Positions 52,953 to 64,000 of a stretch of 64,000 bases of DNA are shown one piece after another. Position numbers and translations under genes: made by a program. The stretch lies in NCBI GenBank assembly GCA_023362775.1, contig JALMGJ010000005.1:84702921-84766920 (forward strand). Reading direction: 5' to 3'. Below the pieces are notes generated by a model. The model was not told where the DNA came from and ran no database searches. It was given only the letters and a program-made list of their open reading frames with translations. Source of the stretch: Charina bottae. Lineage: Eukaryota; Chordata; Lepidosauria; Squamata; Charinaidae. Numbering within the stretch: the stretch's first letter is position 1; the number at the start of each line of letters is the position of its first letter.

Positions 52953-53353
52953 ATGGTAGGATATGAAAAAGTTCTTTAATCAATACAAGTGAATAGAATC
53001 AATGCAATGAGCAGATTGAGCAAAAGCGCGTGCATTCACAACTTTAAACATGCCAGTTCCCACTCACTCCTCACCAACCCCTCCCCTACCGACTCGGTTC
53101 CCATAACTCTAAACTGTTAGTCCTTTGATGCTCCCAGCTGAACAGCCTTGGAGTCTGGTTCCTGTCTCTCTACCCCCACATTCCACCGCCTTGCATTCCT
53201 TGCCTATCTCTAACACCCAACAAGGATGCTAACTAATTACTGCCCATCTACCTACTAACTACAAACCCCATCTAACTAATACCTACAAACCCCATCTACC
53301 TAATAACTACAAACCCTATCTATCCATGGCAGGATGCCATTGCCATCCTGACA
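52953..53353. mobile_element. Possible solo LTR
   Basis: Block from TGGTAGGATATGAAAAAGTT to GCCATTGCCATCCTGACA with TG...CA limits and an ATTAAA signal on the minus strand near its left end. No target duplication found, so tentative. Confidence 0.35.
53240..53330. repeat. Minisatellite, ~26-bp unit
   Basis: CTACAAACCCCATCTA recurs about three to four times with small changes. Confidence 0.85.
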
Positions 53354-53854
53354 AAATACATTTCTTTCTTAATCATATGGTTTGTTCTCTGCATATTTAT
53401 GTAAAAAAACCTTCTTTGATCCCATTATTTATTTATATCATAAATATTCATATGCAAAAAGAATAGAATGGAAAACACTTTCTCATTTTTTCCTATTCTG
53501 CATTCTGCATTGAATACTTTGGTTTTCCGGACATGTTAGAATTTTATGTGACAGTTATTTTTCCTCAGTATTTTGGCCACTCCCAACATATTTGAATTGT
53601 CAAACCAAGCAGGATAGTCAAGTGCACCAAATATTTCTAATTTCCATTGTTGCTGATCCAATGAATAATTGTTGCTTCTTTTTCAATATTTCTGGATTTC
53701 AGAGGATTCAGCTAAAATGATAAATAGGTGGCCTTTAATATAAGTTTATCTGTTTTAGTTCTGCTTTCATAGTTTTTAATGTTTTTTTTAATAATTATTA
53801 TATAATGGTTTTAGGTAATGATTGTTTTATATATCTACTTATTGGATTGTTGAA

Positions 53855-53920
53855 AACTGCCCAGAGTCACTTTTTGTGAGATGGGCAGCCATACAGATTT
53901 AATAAATCAATATATACAGG
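53855..53920 (+). mobile_element. L2/CR1-like LINE 3' end
   Basis: AAACTGCCCAGAGTCACTTT then GAGATGGGCAGCCATACAGA and TTTAATAAATCAATAT, the typical end of these LINEs. Confidence 0.7.
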
Positions 53921-54292
53921 TTGCATCTTTAAAGAAATAGGTCCAAGTATGAAATAGTGTCAAGAAATAGTTGACCTAGATCTGTCTAATATCTTATCCC
54001 TCTTACTATTAAAGTCTCCCTTAATCAAGACCCTCTTGATTAAGGGGAGGGTGGCTTTTAATAAGGCTTTTCTGTGTTCAGGGCCTGTCGGGGGAGGGAA
54101 GAAAGATAATTTCCTCTTACAAAATGAAATTGTCCCCTTCCATCTGGTTTTTGTAAGTCTTAAATTGAAGGGAGGGCTTCAGATAGCAAAATTGCAGTGA
54201 CCTTTGTCTTAAACATGTTGCTGAACATCTGCTTTAGCTAACATGGCCAAGGGAGATGAATGCTGAGATTTGCACTTCAGCAACATCTACAG

Positions 54293-54581
54293 CAGAGCTT
54301 TCCAAACTTTTCATGTTGGTGACACACTTTTTAGACATGCATCATGTCGCGACACACTCTTACAGCGGGGCAACATTTCGCGACACACTCTTACAGCAGG
54401 GCACAAGGCAGGCACTAGGACCTGCGTGGAATCACAGCAGGTTTGGAGCAGCAAGGCACAAGGCAGGCACTAGGACCTGCGTGGAATCCTGGCAGGGCTC
54501 GGAGGCAGCAGCAGCCGCGACACACCCAGACACTGCAGCCGACACACTAACGTGTCGCGACACACACTTTGGAAAGCTCTG
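54293..54581 (+). mobile_element. hAT MITE, family A
   Basis: CAGAGCTTTCCAAACTTTTC to CTTTGGAAAGCTCTG; perfect 8-bp duplication ATCTACAG. Two ACAAGGCAGGCACTAGGACC modules. Confidence 0.95.
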
Positions 54582-57000
54582 ATCTACAGAATGCAAGGGC
54601 CCCCATTTCTCCCTTAAATATTTTGGAACCTTGAATTGCGGGCCCAGTCTGTTTTTGGTTTCCGAAGTGGTCCATCCTTAAGCCTTGATGCGTTTCTTGA
54701 AATAAGTCAACTGGCTGCTTAAGAGGCTCTCCATTCATTTCTTTACAATTTAGGGTTAGGATTTTACTGAGCATAAGTGGAACTTCAAGACTTTGCTGTC
54801 TCTGTTCAGCCTGGAATTTCTGACCTGATGCTTTAAATACATTTGTGGTTTTGGAAAAACCATTGTGGCGGAGATGACAGGCCTCTGTGTCAGCGCTTCC
54901 CTAGAAGAAGCAGAACAACAAAGTCCGTGTTTACTTCTTACCCTTAATGAAAAACTTAGACTGTGCTTTGAGACACTTAAGGAGGGGCCCGATTCTTTGA
55001 CAGTGTGAAGGGCTGTGGAAAGCAGGTGGGAAAGGGAGAATTCACTTGATGTGAGAAGCAGCACAGGTCCAGATGTGGGGGCGGTGGGAAGGAAGTGTTT
55101 CAGAGACTCTGCCTTAATAGACTCACTCGAAGTCTGCCAGGAAATGTACTCTTGTGGTTTTCAGGATTAGTATTTTTACCCCTGGACAGCATTAAAGCTA
55201 CCCTTCTCAAATCCATTTTTGAATTTCACTTCTTGAATTTGCTAGCTGTGTGAGGCTTGACAGCCAGGGGAACAAAGGCTGGGAGGCAGTCTAGGCTTCT
55301 CCCTGGGATACTTAACGAAATGTTTCTGCTTGCCTCGGCAATATTGAAGTGACAATTAGAGACTTTCTGGACAGACATTCTGGTAATGTAGTGCCAACTG
55401 TTTCCACCCTGCAGTTGTTGGCTTGATGATGAGGCAAATTATGACTTGGTCTCCCTTGTGGTGCAATCCAGCCGGCGTTCTGCTGCTTTAGTGTCTTCTG
55501 CCAGACCTCGGGGAAGCTTTAGCTGCAGCAATGCATCCCTCTTCATCCTTCTGTTTTGTTGGGATGGGCTATCCACCATTTTCTTGTTTTCATGCCAGCT
55601 GAATTTTTGTTGCTCCTTCTGGTTGGCAGGGGGAAGATCCTTCAGGTTCATCCGGCAGCCCCGTCTTTAACGTTAATATTATTCATACTTAGGAGATGGA
55701 TTTTTGAATTTGTATTCTTTTAGAAGGTTCAGATGCAGTACTTTGACATGTATGAATTGCTTTACCGTGAAAGGTAGTGACTTGTACAGCCTTGCTATAT
55801 TAAAGCAGAGTTTCCATGGTTCAACAACACAGGGACTTTAAGAGTATATCCTGGAGAATAAATCTATTACTAATAAATCTATTTTATTTCTTATTAGCCC
55901 AATTCTGTAAGTCAGCTCAAGCCAATTTACTCACTGTGTAATCTGTATACATTACATGTACTCAGTTTAAATAGTGAAATTCTGCATTGTGCTTTTAAGA
56001 TTTAGAGACTATTTATATTGCAGCTGTCACATTTTTTTCCTGCAACCTTAATCCCACTCATAGCAAATTTCACTGTAAATGCTAAGTCCAGTTATTCCCC
56101 AGAGTCTTTTACTTGTTTGTGGAGTGGAACTATGAGAATCTGCCAACTAAAAGAAATGTTTGTTTCTAACTGACTTTTACTAGTAGGATTTTTGCCACAC
56201 AATTTGATTGTGTGTTTAACCCAGAATGTTCCCTCTGTTTTGCTTCTCTCTTGCTGGATCAGCCATTTTCACCTCTCTCTGGTCTGCGGATAGGGGCCTT
56301 CAGGAATGGCTCACAGTGAATGTTCTGCGAGTAGTAGTGGGCCCCATGGGCTTGCCCTGTTGTTCTTACCCAGTTTTCCAACATGTTGCTGTTTTTGAAG
56401 CTTTTTTATTTCAGGGAAAAGAGCTTAGAGCTTGCAGTTCAATTTACTTCATTTTTTCCCTTCCCTTAGGGCATTCCAGTCATGTGTTCTAGCTAAGAAG
56501 CCAGTAATTGTGCAGCTCATCTCTATTCTCTCTTGCATTGTAACACAATTCTTAGATCATCTACCTAGACATTAGATAGTTCAAAGTCTTATTAGTTTGT
56601 TGTTTCTATTCAATGAGCAACCTGGATTTTTTTTTCTTTTATAGAAGAGAACAGTTGTGGCACATAGTCCTATAGAGTTTGAGTTTTCAGCTTTAAACAT
56701 GTACACTGAGAAAGGTCCCCCATCTTAGTTGTTAAGATTGCTGTTACACTGACCTCAGAAACACTTCATCAAAAGCAACTACCTTTCTTCTGATTGCTTA
56801 TTCTTAACTTTTGAGACCTACAAGACAGTAGAACAAAAAGTGTATTGTCTATCTGGTCTCTTGGAAGTGATTCTTGTCTGGCAACTTCAAAGCATTAAAT
56901 ACAGGTTTGTTACAAGGCCAGTCTTCCACCACAACTGCAAGTAAGCGTCACCCTTACTACTTTTACTTTGGTTTGTGGAGAATATTATGGAGAAAATTGA

Positions 57001-57328
57001 TGGGGCGTGGTGGCTCAGCGGGTAAGACGCCAGGCTTGTCAATCGGAAGATCGCAAGTTCGGAGGTTCGAATCCCTAGCCCCGCGTGACGGAGTGAGCTC
57101 CCGCACTCGCCCCAGCTCTTGCCAACCTAGCAATTCGAAAGCATGCAAATGCAAGTAGATGAATAGGTACCACTTTGGTGGGTAGATAACAGCGTTCCGC
57201 GTGCGTCATGCCGGCCACATGACCGTGGAAGCATCTTCGGACAATGCTGGCTCTTCGGCTAACAGAGATGAGCACCGGCCCCTAGAGTCGGACACAACTG
57301 CACAAATGTGCGGGGGGAACCTTTACCT
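57001..57328 (+). mobile_element. Sauria SINE
   Basis: GGGGCGTGGTGGCTCAGCGG to GGGGAACCTTTACC; TATGGAGAA on both sides. Confidence 0.93.
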
Positions 57329-58148
57329 TTTTTATGGAGAATACAGTTCTTTACATCATTTAAGAATGATGTAAAGTAGGTAAGAACAGGCAGGATTTAC
57401 CCTAACCTGCATCTTGCCAGTGGATTGAGCCTGACCACCAAATGATTTCCATCCCTGCCTTGGATATCTCAGACTTCCACCTGATTGTAGGATGTTCTTC
57501 AGCCACCCTTGGCTCAAATGAAAATGGGGTTCCTTAGTAGAGCTTGGTTGGTTATCGTCATTGAATGGCTGACTCCACTGCTGCCTTTCTCCACCCCAAG
57601 ATGGATCAACTTGCTTGGCATACTGATAAATCGGTAAATCTCCTAGCTTGTGGCTCATCTCATTGGGTTCCACCCTCTTGAACTCACTGTTCTCCTTAAA
57701 TGTTCTACCCCATTAGCTTCACTCCAGCTTTCTCAACTTTCTCAGCAGCAGATGTGTAGCAGGCCATGTCCTCATGTGGGAGGACTTCAACCCAGGTGCT
57801 CCAGTTGGCCAGCCATCACCAATGCCCTTCTCTTCCAGCAAATGCTGAGCTCTAGAGGAGGCTGATGGTGTCCCAACCCTTTTGCAACAACTACACATAA
57901 TAATTATGCAAAATAAAAGTATTATTAAGAAAAAGTATAGGATTTTTAATTGTTATGGGCATGAGCATGGGTACATATGTGTGAATGTATATCTCTGGGT
58001 TATTCCATGGAATTGAAGCAGGTAAGCCAGTATTAGCTACCAATCACTTTCTGGCATTCACACTTGAGTAATGCTTGATTATAAAGATTCACTAAGTCAT
58101 GCAGCCTTGCTTGGTCTGCCTGCCCCCTTCTTTCAGTTCAGGATATAG

Positions 58149-58600
58149 GAGAACCAGTTTGGTCTCGTGGTTAAGGTGCTGGGCTAGAAACCAGGAGACT
58201 GAGAGTTCTAGTCCCGCCTTAGGCATGAAAGCCGGCTGGGTGACCTTGGGCCACTCCCTGTCTCTCAGCCCTAGGAAGGAGCCAATGGCAAACCAGGAGA
58301 CTGAGAGTTCTAGTCCTGCCTTAGGCACGAAAGCCGGCTGGGTGACCTTGGGCCAATCCGTGTCTCTCAGCCCTAGGAAGGAGCCAATGGAAAACCAGGA
58401 GACTGAGAGTTCTAGTCCCGCCTTAGGCATGAAAGCCGGCTGGGTGACCTTGGGCCAGTCACTCTCTCTCAGCCCAACTCACCTCACAGGGTCGTTGCTG
58501 TGGGGAAAATAGGAAGAGGAAGGAGTATTAGGTATGTTTACCACCTTGAGTTATTTATAAAAAAATAAATAAGGCGGGATAAAAATTAATTAATTAAATA
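58149..58600 (+). mobile_element. Chimeric tRNA SINE, family D, three tandem units
   Basis: Complete head (GAACCAGTTTGGTCTCGTGG), then units with CTAGTCC at 58208, 58310 and 58412 (102-bp period), then the CCCAACTCACCTCACAGGGT body and AT-rich tail. Confidence 0.94.
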
Positions 58601-59679
58601 ATAATATCATCCTGAAGCCCATCTCTGATACAATAACATTATATTGTACTTTTAGGGCTGTTACGTATCTTTGCTCTCTAAATGGCTTTACTTCAGCAGG
58701 AAGATATGCAGCTATTTACTAAGTAGGATATAAATGAATGGCAGTACTGAAGGGAGCGTAGGGCACATTGGGAGGATTGGACTAGGACTAGAGAGGCCCA
58801 TGGAAGGTCCTGGGGTGGACTGCTTTGGTTCAGTCATGATCTCTCAGCCTGGTGATATAAAGTGGGCAAGGGACAAGTGGGATATAGAAGCAACATTTTT
58901 GCTCTTTGGAGAGAAGGCAACAGATAAATCATATTTTTAAGAGAAGCATTTATGGGTCTAAAGTGATTAAAATGATGGAGTAATAAAAACCCATATCAAC
59001 AGGAGATATTGCATGCTCCGAAACTGAGCAGGGACAAAGAATGCTTCAAAGATAGAAGAAATCCTTTCTGCATCTGTCACCCTAAACGGCCTCTTAATTT
59101 AAAGGCACGTCTGTCTGAAGTGGCTGTTTATTTAGCTGGCTCCCTTTAATATGAAAAAGTATCCTATAATTAGAGATTTAGACACTAGGAAAAAGTCTCA
59201 TGCGTGGTTTGAGAGGTCTGACTGGAGTCGGGATGGTGAACTATGGTGACTAATAACCCATTTCACCCCTTCATCTTGGGAAATTAAACAGAAAAACAGG
59301 TTGAAATGGTTTTGCAATTTATCGTAATGAAAATGTTCACATTAAATAAATTGAGTTCTACCTGAGCAGCCTGGAAATTCTGGCTGTTTTCTTCTCAGTG
59401 TTGTTGCAGAATATACAGCTGTCACAATAATTTGGATTGGGGGACTTCTGGGGAAGAAATGGTGGACGGAAGACAGTTCCATGAAAAGCAGAGCTGACAA
59501 CCGCGGTGGAATGAAGAGCTGGCAAATGACCGGCTTTTCAATAATTCCTCTCTGGACAAGGAGAGGACTTGAGATCACAGACAAGTGCTCCAGACAGTTG
59601 TTCCTCTCAAGGAGGCTGCAAAATAGCGGTCTCCGGCAAGTTTAGCGCTCTGGGAGATGAGGGAACAGCCATCTTTTAT

Positions 59680-60325
59680 TTATTTATTTTCTATCCCGCC
59701 CTTATTACTTTTATAAATAACTCAAGGCTGCCAAAATAGCTAATACGCCTTCCTCCTCCTCTTTTCCCCACAACAACAACCCTGTGAGGTGAGTTGGGCT
59801 GAGAGAGAGTGACTGGCCCAAGGTCACCCAGCCGGCTTTCATGCCTAAGGCGGGACTAGAACTCTCAGTCTCCTGGTTTGCTATTGGCTCCTTCCTAGGG
59901 CTGAGAGAGGGACTGGCCCAAGGTCACCCAGCCGGCTTTCATGCCTAAGGCGGGACTAGAACTCTCAGTCTCCTGGTTTGCTATTGGCTCCTTCCTAGGG
60001 CTGAGAGAGAGGGACTGGCCCAAGGTCACCCAGCCGGCTTTCATGCCTAAGGCGGGACTAGAACTCTCAGTCTCCTGGTTTGCTATTGGCTCCTTCCTAG
60101 GGCTGAGAGAGAGGGACTGGCCCAAGGTCACCCAGCCGGCTTTCATGCCTAAGGCGGGACTAGAACTCTCAGTCTCCTGGTTTGCCATTGGCTCCTTCCT
60201 AGGTCTGAGAGACAGGGACTGGCCCAAGGTCACCCAGCCGGCTTTCATGCCTAAGGTGGGACTAGAACTCTCAGGCTCCTGGTTTCTAGCCCAGCACCTT
60301 AACCACTAGACCAAACTGGCTCTCT
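59680..60325 (-). mobile_element. Chimeric tRNA SINE, family D, five tandem units
   Basis: Reverse copy: tail AAATAACTCAAGGCTGCC near 59715, five GGGACTAGAACTCTCAG units (about 59852, 59952, 60054, 60156, 60258) and head near 60283-60325. Units are about 100-102 bp. Confidence 0.94.
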
Positions 60326-60876
60326 TGCTCAAACTGCGGTTGGCACCTTTGGGTTTGCATACTTCCTATTCTAATCACTTTTGGGAATTGCTTGTTAACT
60401 GCCTTTCAGCTATTAGGAACCTTTGGATCAACAATTTTACAGCACCGGGTGAGTTTCCTTCAACCCTTAGTGAAAGAAGTTTTAAATACAAGTTTAAGAA
60501 CTTTAAAAATTTGGTTGTTTTTTATTTTTTTGGAATAAACAGCAAAAGGGTGATTAAAACTTTGATTTTAGAAAGTTAGGAATGGACCAAGGGTCCAGAT
60601 AAATTTCAAATAAAATTTTGGAATTAATTATAAAGAATCCTTCCCGTGGGGAAATACTTTGTTTTGAATTCTTTAAAAAAAAATAAGATAAGACTTTAAA
60701 AATTGGACACTAGAGGGAACCAGAAGGAACTAAAGATTACAATTAAAGAAGAACATTTATTTTTGAACAACGGATCCAGAAGTTAATTTTAATAGCGTCT
60801 ACCTCTATGATAGACTGTGTCTAAAATATGTTATGGAAGAGGAACAAGTTTTACCGGACAAGACTTGAGACTGATT

Positions 60877-60904
60877 AGATAGATAGATAGATAGATAGAT
60901 AGAT

Positions 60905-60936
<32 letters not shown>
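60877..60936. repeat. (TAGA)n microsatellite
   Basis: About 14 units with one GATGATAG interruption, inside the family F element. Confidence 0.95.
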
Positions 60937-60937
<1 letters not shown>

Positions 60938-60992
60938 GTGGATTTTAAAATGACAGGCTACAAGAATGATACGGAGAAAGACTCTACACTGG

Positions 60993-63110
60993 ACTTCCGG
61001 TGGGGAACATGGCCGACTGACCAGCTGTGTCCGCAAGCTCCGCGGGCAGATCTGACAACGTGGCTTTTTTGGGGGGCGCAGGCAGGCTTTTCCTGCAGCC
61101 TTAGAGTGTTTTCATGGTCAGAAAACGCTTGGAATCATCCCACTTGTACTCCAAAATGCTGTCTTGTAGCCAGAGATTTGCAAATAGCATTCGCAATGTT
61201 CCGGTAAGAGACGACGGGAGACTGGGACGCCATCATTTCAACACCGCGCTATAGCCTTAAAGGGACATTAGGTCAAGCCACCCCATTTCTAAATCACTCA
61301 ATTTATATATATTTTTTAAGTTTTGTACCCTAAGAGAGGCTTTCTACAGTAAGAAGAAGCAGACTCCCTTGGTGTTTATTGTTATTTCTGGATTAAATTT
61401 TAAAAATCTTTTTTTAGCTTGTTTTCCCGTTTAAAGACTAAAGAGAATTGAGAATAAATAATTGCCTACCTGCTATTATTTTTGTACTGAATTTGAAGGA
61501 TTTGATATTTTCCTACGTGCTGAAGTTGCTGTTTTGAATTTCTAGCTCTCTGTTCACTTTCTCTGAGAGCTGCTTGTTAATGTACTTTCTCTTGTTTCAA
61601 TTTCACTCAGAAGTTTTTATTAACTCATTAACTCCTATCTGCGCCAGTCAATTATCTAGGGCAGAGCTTTTCAAACTGTGTGTCGCGACACAAAAGTGTG
61701 TCGCCACACACAGCGTGGTGTGTCGCCACACCACCCGGAAGCGGCGGCGCGCGCGTGCACGGCAGCCGTCATGCACGCGCGCACTGCCGCACGCCCCCCA
61801 CGCCGCCGCGCGCCCCCGGCGCCAGCGCCGTGTGCCCACTGGCACACGCCCCCGTGCCGTCACCGTGCGCACGCGCTGCCGCACGCCCCCTCTGCGCCCC
61901 CTCCGCGCACGCGCCGCCGCTGCTGCTGCCGCTGCTGCCGCTGGAGTGTCGCCAGCGGCAGCACTTTGGAAAGCCCTGATCTAGGGGGTGCCATAATCTA
62001 CTGCCTGAAGCATGGAAGATTTCAAGGAGACTCAGAGTTCCGTGGTGAGCTTCGCTCTGACTTTAAACAGATCTTTAGACAGTTTTTTGATGATGTCTGT
62101 CAAGCTATTCTGCAGAATATTCAGGACGTTGGGGAAGATATTTCTAGAGTGTCATCTGGCTGAAGATGTTATGGAGGAAGATTAAGATTTTGACAAGGAT
62201 GGAGATCTTTCTACTGACAGCAAGTCTGAAGTAATGCCAGACGACAATTATATTTTGGTGTTGAAGGGGTTACAGCGACAGTCTGAGCTGCAGATAACAA
62301 GGAGAGTTGTTTTTCTGTGGGAATGTTATGGCTTTCTGAGGGAATGTTTTGGGAGAGAAGAAAATCTGCTTTGTGGGAGTTTTTTTGCTGAGAAGTCTGA
62401 GTTTTTAAGGGGGGCAGTTGGGCTGTTTGATTTTTGTAAGAAAAATGTCTTATGGGTAATTGGGAGATACGTATATGTTTTGGTATATTTCGAAGTGGGA
62501 CAAAAAAATTAAGAATGTTTAATTAAATTGATATTGAGGCTTTTATTATTTCATTTCTCTTTAATGATTTGGACTAAGATTTATTCAACTCTTTTTAAGG
62601 TTTGTTTGATTTTTAAGATTTATAAGGTATCTATATGGTATAATAATTGCTTGGTTTTTTAGGTTTAATAGGGTTAAGATTGCTGTAGTATTATTAACTA
62701 TATGTTTTTATAATTTGATTTTTATTATAGTGGACAGAAATATATAGAATAGTGGTAGGAAGGAAATAACTAAATAAATGTTTTATGGGGAAGGGAAGCT
62801 GATTTAGAAAGATATATAATTTTTTTATATAAGGGGAAGGAGCAATTGCATTAGTGATTTGTATATGTGCTAATGGAGGGATTTATAGAAATAATGTGAT
62901 CTTGGTTTGATATAGAGTAAGGGATTGAATATGGAAATTGCTGTATATTCTTGCTGTTGAAAGTCGGAAGTCACCTTTGTATGTAATCTCTAAAATGCTT
63001 TTTTCTTGTGTTTTACACTTTTATTTTTGTTATTTTTGTACTTTTTATCTTTTTTTTTATCTAGTTTTTATCTTTGTTTCAAATTTAATATTCTTTTTTT
63101 TAAAAAAGGA
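60993..63110 (+). mobile_element. L1-like non-autonomous retroelement, family E, copy 3
   Basis: Starts GACTTCCGGTGGGGAACATG, ends near TTTAATATTCTTTTTTTT. Target duplication AAAGACTCTACACTGG / AAAAGATGCTACACTGG in the host element. A 92-codon frame at 62234-62512 (MPDDNYILVLKGLQRQSEL...) is shared, in decayed form, with copies 1 and 2. Holds a MITE at 61662. Confidence 0.85.
61662..61978. mobile_element. hAT MITE, family A, GC-rich subfamily
   Basis: CAGAGCTTTTCAAACTGTGT to CACTTTGGAAAGCCCTG; perfect ATCTAGGG on both sides. Very CpG-rich interior with GCCGCTGCTGCTGCC repeats. Confidence 0.95.
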
Positions 63111-63724
63111 AAAAGATGCTACACTGGACATACAAATGAAACCGGCTGTTTTCTTAATAATTAAAAGAAATATACAAATAACAAACCAAAAGAGTAACCT
63201 GGATAACTTTCCTGTATTGGATTTACAAAAGAGATTTGTTAAAGTTTTGAAGAATTTTGTGTGAAGGGAGAAAGACAAAATGAAAAATCAAGTTCTAGGA
63301 CATTATTTGAAGGGATTAAAGATCAAGATTGTTAAAAGTAAAAGGAAGGAATATAAAGTTGGTTCATTTGTTCAGGGTTAAAATAGGTATGTTGTTATCT
63401 CTGGTAACCCTTAATGGACCTTTGCTGACATCAGGACTGAAATGATGAGATTTTAAGGATTTGTTTATAGATGAAATATAGGAAGAAGAGATCATTTCTT
63501 GTATTTTAAGAGAAGGTGATAAGTTACAAAAATGGTTTATACTTGTGATGAAGGGGGAAGTCATTTCTTTATATATTTCTTTTCTTTACTATATTCTTAT
63601 TTTTTCTTATTTTTCTATTTTTTCTTTTTTCTGCACCTTCTATTTTTTCTTTTAATTATTTTTTAGTTTGTATTAGTTTGTGTTGTTGCAATTGTAATTT
63701 TTAATAAAATTACTATAAAAACAA

Positions 63725-63930
63725 TTTAATTTTAATGATTTATATGCCACCTTTGTTTCAGGAGCTCTCTAGTCCAGCATTTTTCAAACTTGACAGTTTA
63801 AGATGTGTGGACTTCAACTCCCAGAATTCCCCAGCCAGCCAAGTTTGAAAAACACTGCCCTAGTCCCTATTGAGACCTAAATCTCCCACGCCTTTGTCTG
63901 ATATCTTAACCACTGTACCGCACTGTCACT
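63725..63930 (-). mobile_element. MIR-like SINE, split by a family B hAT
   Basis: GATTTATATGCCACCTTTGT and CAGGAGCTCTCTAGTC on the left continue on the right with CCCTATTGAGACCTAAATCT and CTTAACCACTGTACCGCAC. Confidence 0.6.
63775..63857. mobile_element. hAT-like MITE, family B
   Basis: CAGCATTTTTCAAACTTGAC to CAAGTTTGAAAAACACTG; flanks CTCTAGTC and CCCTAGTC (7/8). Confidence 0.85.
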
Positions 63931-64000
63931 TATGATGATATAGAAAGAATACAGGAGAACATCTCCTTTTCTAGATATGTAGTGCAGTAAGTTTCTTAAG

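Larger units (their letters stand above)
59440..63720 (+). mobile_element. L1-like family F copy, carrying three younger insertions
   Basis: Begins GGGACTTCTGGGGAAGAAAT and ends TTAATAAAATTACTATAAAA, matching 23722-25635 on the other strand. Interrupted by a SINE array (59680-60325), a TAGA microsatellite (60877-60936) and the family E element (60993-63110), which itself holds a MITE. Confidence 0.82.

Noticed and set aside
52898..52960. ADK exon 3 near AAATATGTGACGTTCCACTC
   Set aside because: Translation in no frame gives the conserved YSLKPNDQ block, and splice sites do not fit phase 2.
59895..60309. Repetitive protein (MKAGWVTLGQSLSLSPRKEP repeats), also at 44946, 45208 and 58099
   Set aside because: The repeat is a tRNA-derived SINE in tandem; frames occur on both strands of each array, as expected when a 102-bp unit (a multiple of 3) has no stop.

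Overview
The window is vertebrate nuclear DNA, almost certainly from a squamate reptile. Two conserved genes with spliced exons are present, and the rest is dense in repeats typical of lizards and snakes: seven Sauria-type SINEs (tRNA-derived head, BovB-like tail ending near ACCTTTACCTTT), other tRNA- and 5S-derived SINEs, hAT MITEs and LINE remnants. I cannot name the species from the sequence.

Genes. The left third holds AP3M1 (mu-3A subunit of the AP-3 adaptor complex) on the minus strand. Seven coding exons at 12826-13101, 11243-11414, 9552-9689, 7743-7828, 6330-6463, 4126-4333 and 657-801 join in frame into codons 1 to 385 of about 418. The last coding exon lies beyond the left edge. An untranslated first exon probably ends at 21857. 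The right two thirds hold the start of ADK (adenosine kinase) on the plus strand: the long-isoform first exon (22368-22450), the short-isoform first exon (47818-47831) and the shared second exon (51452-51526). ADK continues past the right edge; I found no further ADK exon up to 64000. The head-to-head AP3M1/ADK order is the one I know from other vertebrates (VCL-AP3M1-ADK).

Regulation. A CpG-rich block at about 21650-23150 lies between the two divergent genes and is the likely shared promoter. A second CpG-rich block at about 47300-48250, inside ADK intron 1, surrounds the short-isoform start. Both carry AAGATGGC motifs of YY1 type. Both ADK leaders end in the same splice phase, so either can join exon 2.

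Repeats. (1) A hAT MITE family with CAGAGCTTTCCAAACT ends is present about eleven times; every one of the ten readable target duplications is 8 bp with TA in the centre (nnnTAnnn), and one copy sits inside another. (2) A chimeric tRNA SINE carries tandem ~102-bp units (3 or 5 copies) at three loci. (3) A ~2-kb L1-like family without reverse transcriptase occurs three times with clear target duplications, and a second ~1.9-kb family twice, with nested insertions. (4) Three large inverted duplications (32678-33002, 33652-34381, 45932-46371). There is no operon, CRISPR array or other prokaryotic feature.
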